Shown here piece after piece: positions 61,888 to 64,000 of a stretch of DNA of 64,000 bases (positions are counted from its first letter, which is position 1; every line of letters starts with the position of its first letter). The translations under genes and the position numbers were made by a program. A model generated the notes under the pieces. It did no database searches, was not told the DNA's origin, and saw only the letters and a program-made list of their open reading frames with translations. This DNA is from Aegicerativicinus sediminis (lineage in GTDB: Bacteria; Bacteroidota; Bacteroidia; Flavobacteriales; Flavobacteriaceae), in the NCBI RefSeq assembly GCF_015476115.1, contig NZ_CP064295.1, forward strand, positions 1,048,001-1,112,000, given 5' to 3'.

Positions 61888-64000
61888 ATGATCAGTAAAA
61901 ACCATTTGAATTTCATATTCGCCTTTTTAATTATAAGGGTTGTATTTGCCCAAAATTTTGTTGGTGATTTTGAAAATATTCTAAATCAAAAGGAAAGTGA
62001 GTTAACAATCAAAACGACAAATTCTACCATTAATATTCAGTTTTGTTCACCAACAATAGTGCGTTTTAGAACTAGTTGGACAGGTGTTTTTGAAGAGCGA
62101 GACACCCTTATGATTTCAAACTACAATTGGACCCCCGTGAAATATAATTTGGAAGAGTCTTCGAATGAAATAAAACTGACTACTTTACAACTAGATGTTA
62201 GAATAAATAAAAATCCCTTCACTTTTCAGATATTCGATAAAAATGGTGAGCTACTGTCATCCGAAATAGCCGATTCTAATTATTCTATGGGTGCTTACAA
62301 GCAAAATCAAATGGTAGGAACCCAAAAAAGACTGCATGCCGATGAACATTTTTTTGGTTTTGGTGAGCGCATGGATTTTCTGGATAGAAGAGGAAAAAAA
62401 CTGAGATTAAATGTGGGGCGTGGCATTGGTAGGCCACACATTATTGGGGCTTATAATGTTTTGGAAGCCAATTATTCTCCAGTGCCTTTCTTCATGAGCA
62501 CCAAAGGATATGGGATATTTTTTCACAATGCTTACCCTACCAATTGGGATATGGGTCATACCAATTCAAACACCTATAGTTTTGAGGCTGAAGGAGGAGA
62601 GCTTGATTACTTTTTGATCTATGGGCCAACTTTCCCTGAAATCTTAAATGGTTATACATCTATTACTGGGAAAAGCCCTTTACTTCCAAAATTTGCCTTT
62701 GGCCTACATGTGGGTACTTATAGCGGCGGAACCTGGGGACATGAAGAATTAACGTCTGGAGATTATGTGGTTAAATTAGCTGAAACTTTTAGGGATTTAC
62801 AAATTCCATTAGACGTTCTCCACCTCGATTCTACTTGGCGCATATTTGGAGAAAATGGTGGTAAAGGAGCAACCTCTTTTGAATGGAGAGAAACTTTTAC
62901 CAATCCGGAAAAAATGTTTGATGACTTGTACAAGCTTAATTTAAATATGGTGGGGTTACATCTTAGACCTCGTTTTGATAATGGAAAAACCTTACGTCTT
63001 TTGGATAAGGCTAGAGAAAAGGGGTTCGTCTACCCCGAGGAGGACAATCCTGGAGAATTTGTCAATTTTTTTGATCAAAACGCAGTTGATTGGTGGTGGA
63101 ATAATGGTGTTATGAGAGTTGCTGAACAAGGAGCCATGTTTTTGAAAACCGACGAAGGAAGTGCTTTTGGACATAAAGCCAATGAAAGTGAAAAAATCGG
63201 CCCACAGGGAGAAGAAATTAAAAAACTTCATAATCTTTTCCCGTTAGTTTATGCCAAAGCTCCTTATGAAAAGTTTCAAGAATACAATGGAATACGAGGA
63301 ATGAATCAAACTCGGGAAGGCTATGCCGGGATTCAACGATATCCATACATTTTTGCAGGTGATTGGCCTAGTGAATGGCAATATTTTGAACCCGTAATAA
63401 AGGCAGGGTTAAATATTGGTCTTTCAGGTGTTGGATATTGGACACATTGTATGGGTGGTTTCGAACATGTTGCAGATCCTGAGCTTTATATAAGATGGAC
63501 CCAATTTGGATTAATGAGTCCGATTGCACATTTATTCGGAATGGAGCATCCTAATTACAAAGAACCTTGGAATTATGGGGAAGAGGCACAGGCTATTTTT
63601 AAGCAATACGACGAACTAAGGTATAGTCTAATTCCCTATTTATATAGTACGGCTTATGACATGTACAAAACAGGAAAGCCGATCATGCGGGCCTTAGTAA
63701 TGGATTACCAAAATGATCAAAACGTATATGACATAACAAATCAATACATGCTCGGTGCTTACCTAATGGTTTGCCCTGTTACGGAAAAAGGAGCACAAAC
63801 TAGAGTTGTATATCTTCCTGAAGGTAATTGGATAAATTATTGGACAGGCGAATCTCTAGAAGGTAAAAAACATTATAATGTTTTATGCCCACTCGATCAA
63901 ATGCCGATTTTCATTAAAGCTGGAGCAATTATTCCTTCTCAGGAAGTTGTTAACTATGTTGGTGAGAAAACCATTACAACATTAGATCTAGCAATTTACC
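61888..64000 (+). CDS. GH31 glycosidase (3'-truncated at window edge)
   Basis: The frame opens at ATG 61888 and stays open to the last base, 704 residues visible. A signal peptide (NFIFAFLIIRVVFAQ) precedes a beta-sandwich domain and the GH31 barrel. The nucleophile Asp is in FLKTDEGSAFG (codon 63151-63153, about residue 422), and the acid/base region in FAGDWPSEWQYFEPVIKAGLNIGLSGVGYWTHCMGGFEHVADPELYIRW. The family includes alpha-glucosidases, alpha-xylosidases and others; the KTDEG motif differs from the common WxDMNE and suggests an uncommon specificity. It is divergent from the PL22-GH106-GH105 operon. Confidence 0.92.
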   Translation, partial: MISKNHLNFIFAFLIIRVVFAQNFVGDFENILNQKESELTIKTTNSTINIQFCSPTIVRFRTSWTGVFEERDTLMISNYNWTPVKYNLEESSNEIKLTTLQLDVRINKNPFTFQIFDKNGELLSSEIADSNYSMGAYKQNQMVGTQKRLHADEHFFGFGERMDFLDRRGKKLRLNVGRGIGRPHIIGAYNVLEANYSPVPFFMSTKGYGIFFHNAYPTNWDMGHTNSNTYSFEAEGGELDYFLIYGPTFPEILNGYTSITGKSPLLPKFAFGLHVGTYSGGTWGHEELTSGDYVVKLAETFRDLQIPLDVLHLDSTWRIFGENGGKGATSFEWRETFTNPEKMFDDLYKLNLNMVGLHLRPRFDNGKTLRLLDKAREKGFVYPEEDNPGEFVNFFDQNAVDWWWNNGVMRVAEQGAMFLKTDEGSAFGHKANESEKIGPQGEEIKKLHNLFPLVYAKAPYEKFQEYNGIRGMNQTREGYAGIQRYPYIFAGDWPSEWQYFEPVIKAGLNIGLSGVGYWTHCMGGFEHVADPELYIRWTQFGLMSPIAHLFGMEHPNYKEPWNYGEEAQAIFKQYDELRYSLIPYLYSTAYDMYKTGKPIMRALVMDYQNDQNVYDITNQYMLGAYLMVCPVTEKGAQTRVVYLPEGNWINYWTGESLEGKKHYNVLCPLDQMPIFIKAGAIIPSQEVVNYVGEKTITTLDLAIY

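Noticed and set aside
62992-63231. Minus-strand open frame of 79 codons within the GH31 gene
   Set aside because: It lies fully inside the GH31 frame on the opposite strand, with no signal of its own; the GH31 motifs continue through it.
1-64000. tRNA, rRNA, CRISPR, prophage or toxin-antitoxin features
   Set aside because: I looked for cloverleaf-like elements, spaced repeats and typical phage or toxin genes and saw none that I could support.

Overview
The window is an AT-rich bacterial chromosome segment of Bacteroidetes type, most likely a polysaccharide-degrading (probably marine) member of the Flavobacteriaceae. The support is the family content (DUF6090, DUF2490 and DUF177 proteins, GH29/GH95/GH106/GH115 hydrolases), many lipoproteins, the near absence of Shine-Dalgarno sites, and several -7 boxes of the Bacteroidetes type TAnnTTTG. 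No rRNA, tRNA, CRISPR array, transposase or integrase gene was found.

Layout. (1) 1-17 kb is mostly core genome: a 5'-truncated prolyl oligopeptidase, an ABC ATPase, an FAD oxidoreductase, the fatty-acid/ribosome block pdxA-DUF177-rpmF-fabH-accB-accC, riboflavin synthase, a persulfide-dioxygenase-like metallo-beta-lactamase/rhodanese protein, a HAD phosphatase, an atypical pyruvate kinase and small membrane proteins. (2) 17.2-29.5 kb is a minus-strand L-fucose operon. It holds three alpha-L-fucosidases (two GH29, one GH95), a fucose permease, a mutarotase and most of the oxidative, non-phosphorylated fucose pathway: L-fucose dehydrogenase, fuconolactonase, 2-keto-3-deoxyfuconate dehydrogenase and an FAH-type hydrolase, plus a zinc dehydrogenase. 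L-fuconate dehydratase is not in the window. (3) 29.7-34.9 kb is a TetR-regulated tripartite export operon (ABC-HlyD-TolC). Its ABC nucleotide-binding domain has lost several catalytic motifs, and a three-half-site operator overlaps its promoter.

(4) 34.96-48.3 kb is an accessory island with all genes on the plus strand, each with its own leader. It begins directly after the TolC terminator. Its first 2.7 kb has the architecture of an integron cassette array without an integrase: single-gene cassettes (DUF6090, phytanoyl-CoA dioxygenase-like, DUF6090) separated by long imperfect palindromes. The 14-nt left end of each cassette is the reverse complement of its own right end, which includes the stop codon. 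The rest holds two more DUF6090 copies, a DUF6090 relic at the start of a cyclase gene, a gene remnant, and lipoprotein or envelope genes (amidase, RidA-like, esterase, SnoaL-like, DUF5009).

(5) 48.2-51.7 kb has a beta-barrel protein, a TPR protein and a small exported basic protein. (6) 51.7-64 kb is a second glycan locus. A minus-strand operon encodes PL22-like oligogalacturonate lyase, GH106 rhamnosidase, GH105 unsaturated glucuronyl/galacturonyl hydrolase, GH115 glucuronidase and an esterase-GH43-like fusion. A GH31 gene diverges from it and runs off the right edge. The combination points to rhamnose- and uronic-acid-containing glycans (pectic or ulvan-like). No SusC/SusD pair, sulfatase or sensor lies in the window.

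All family calls come from reading motifs and from memory of the families. No database search was run.
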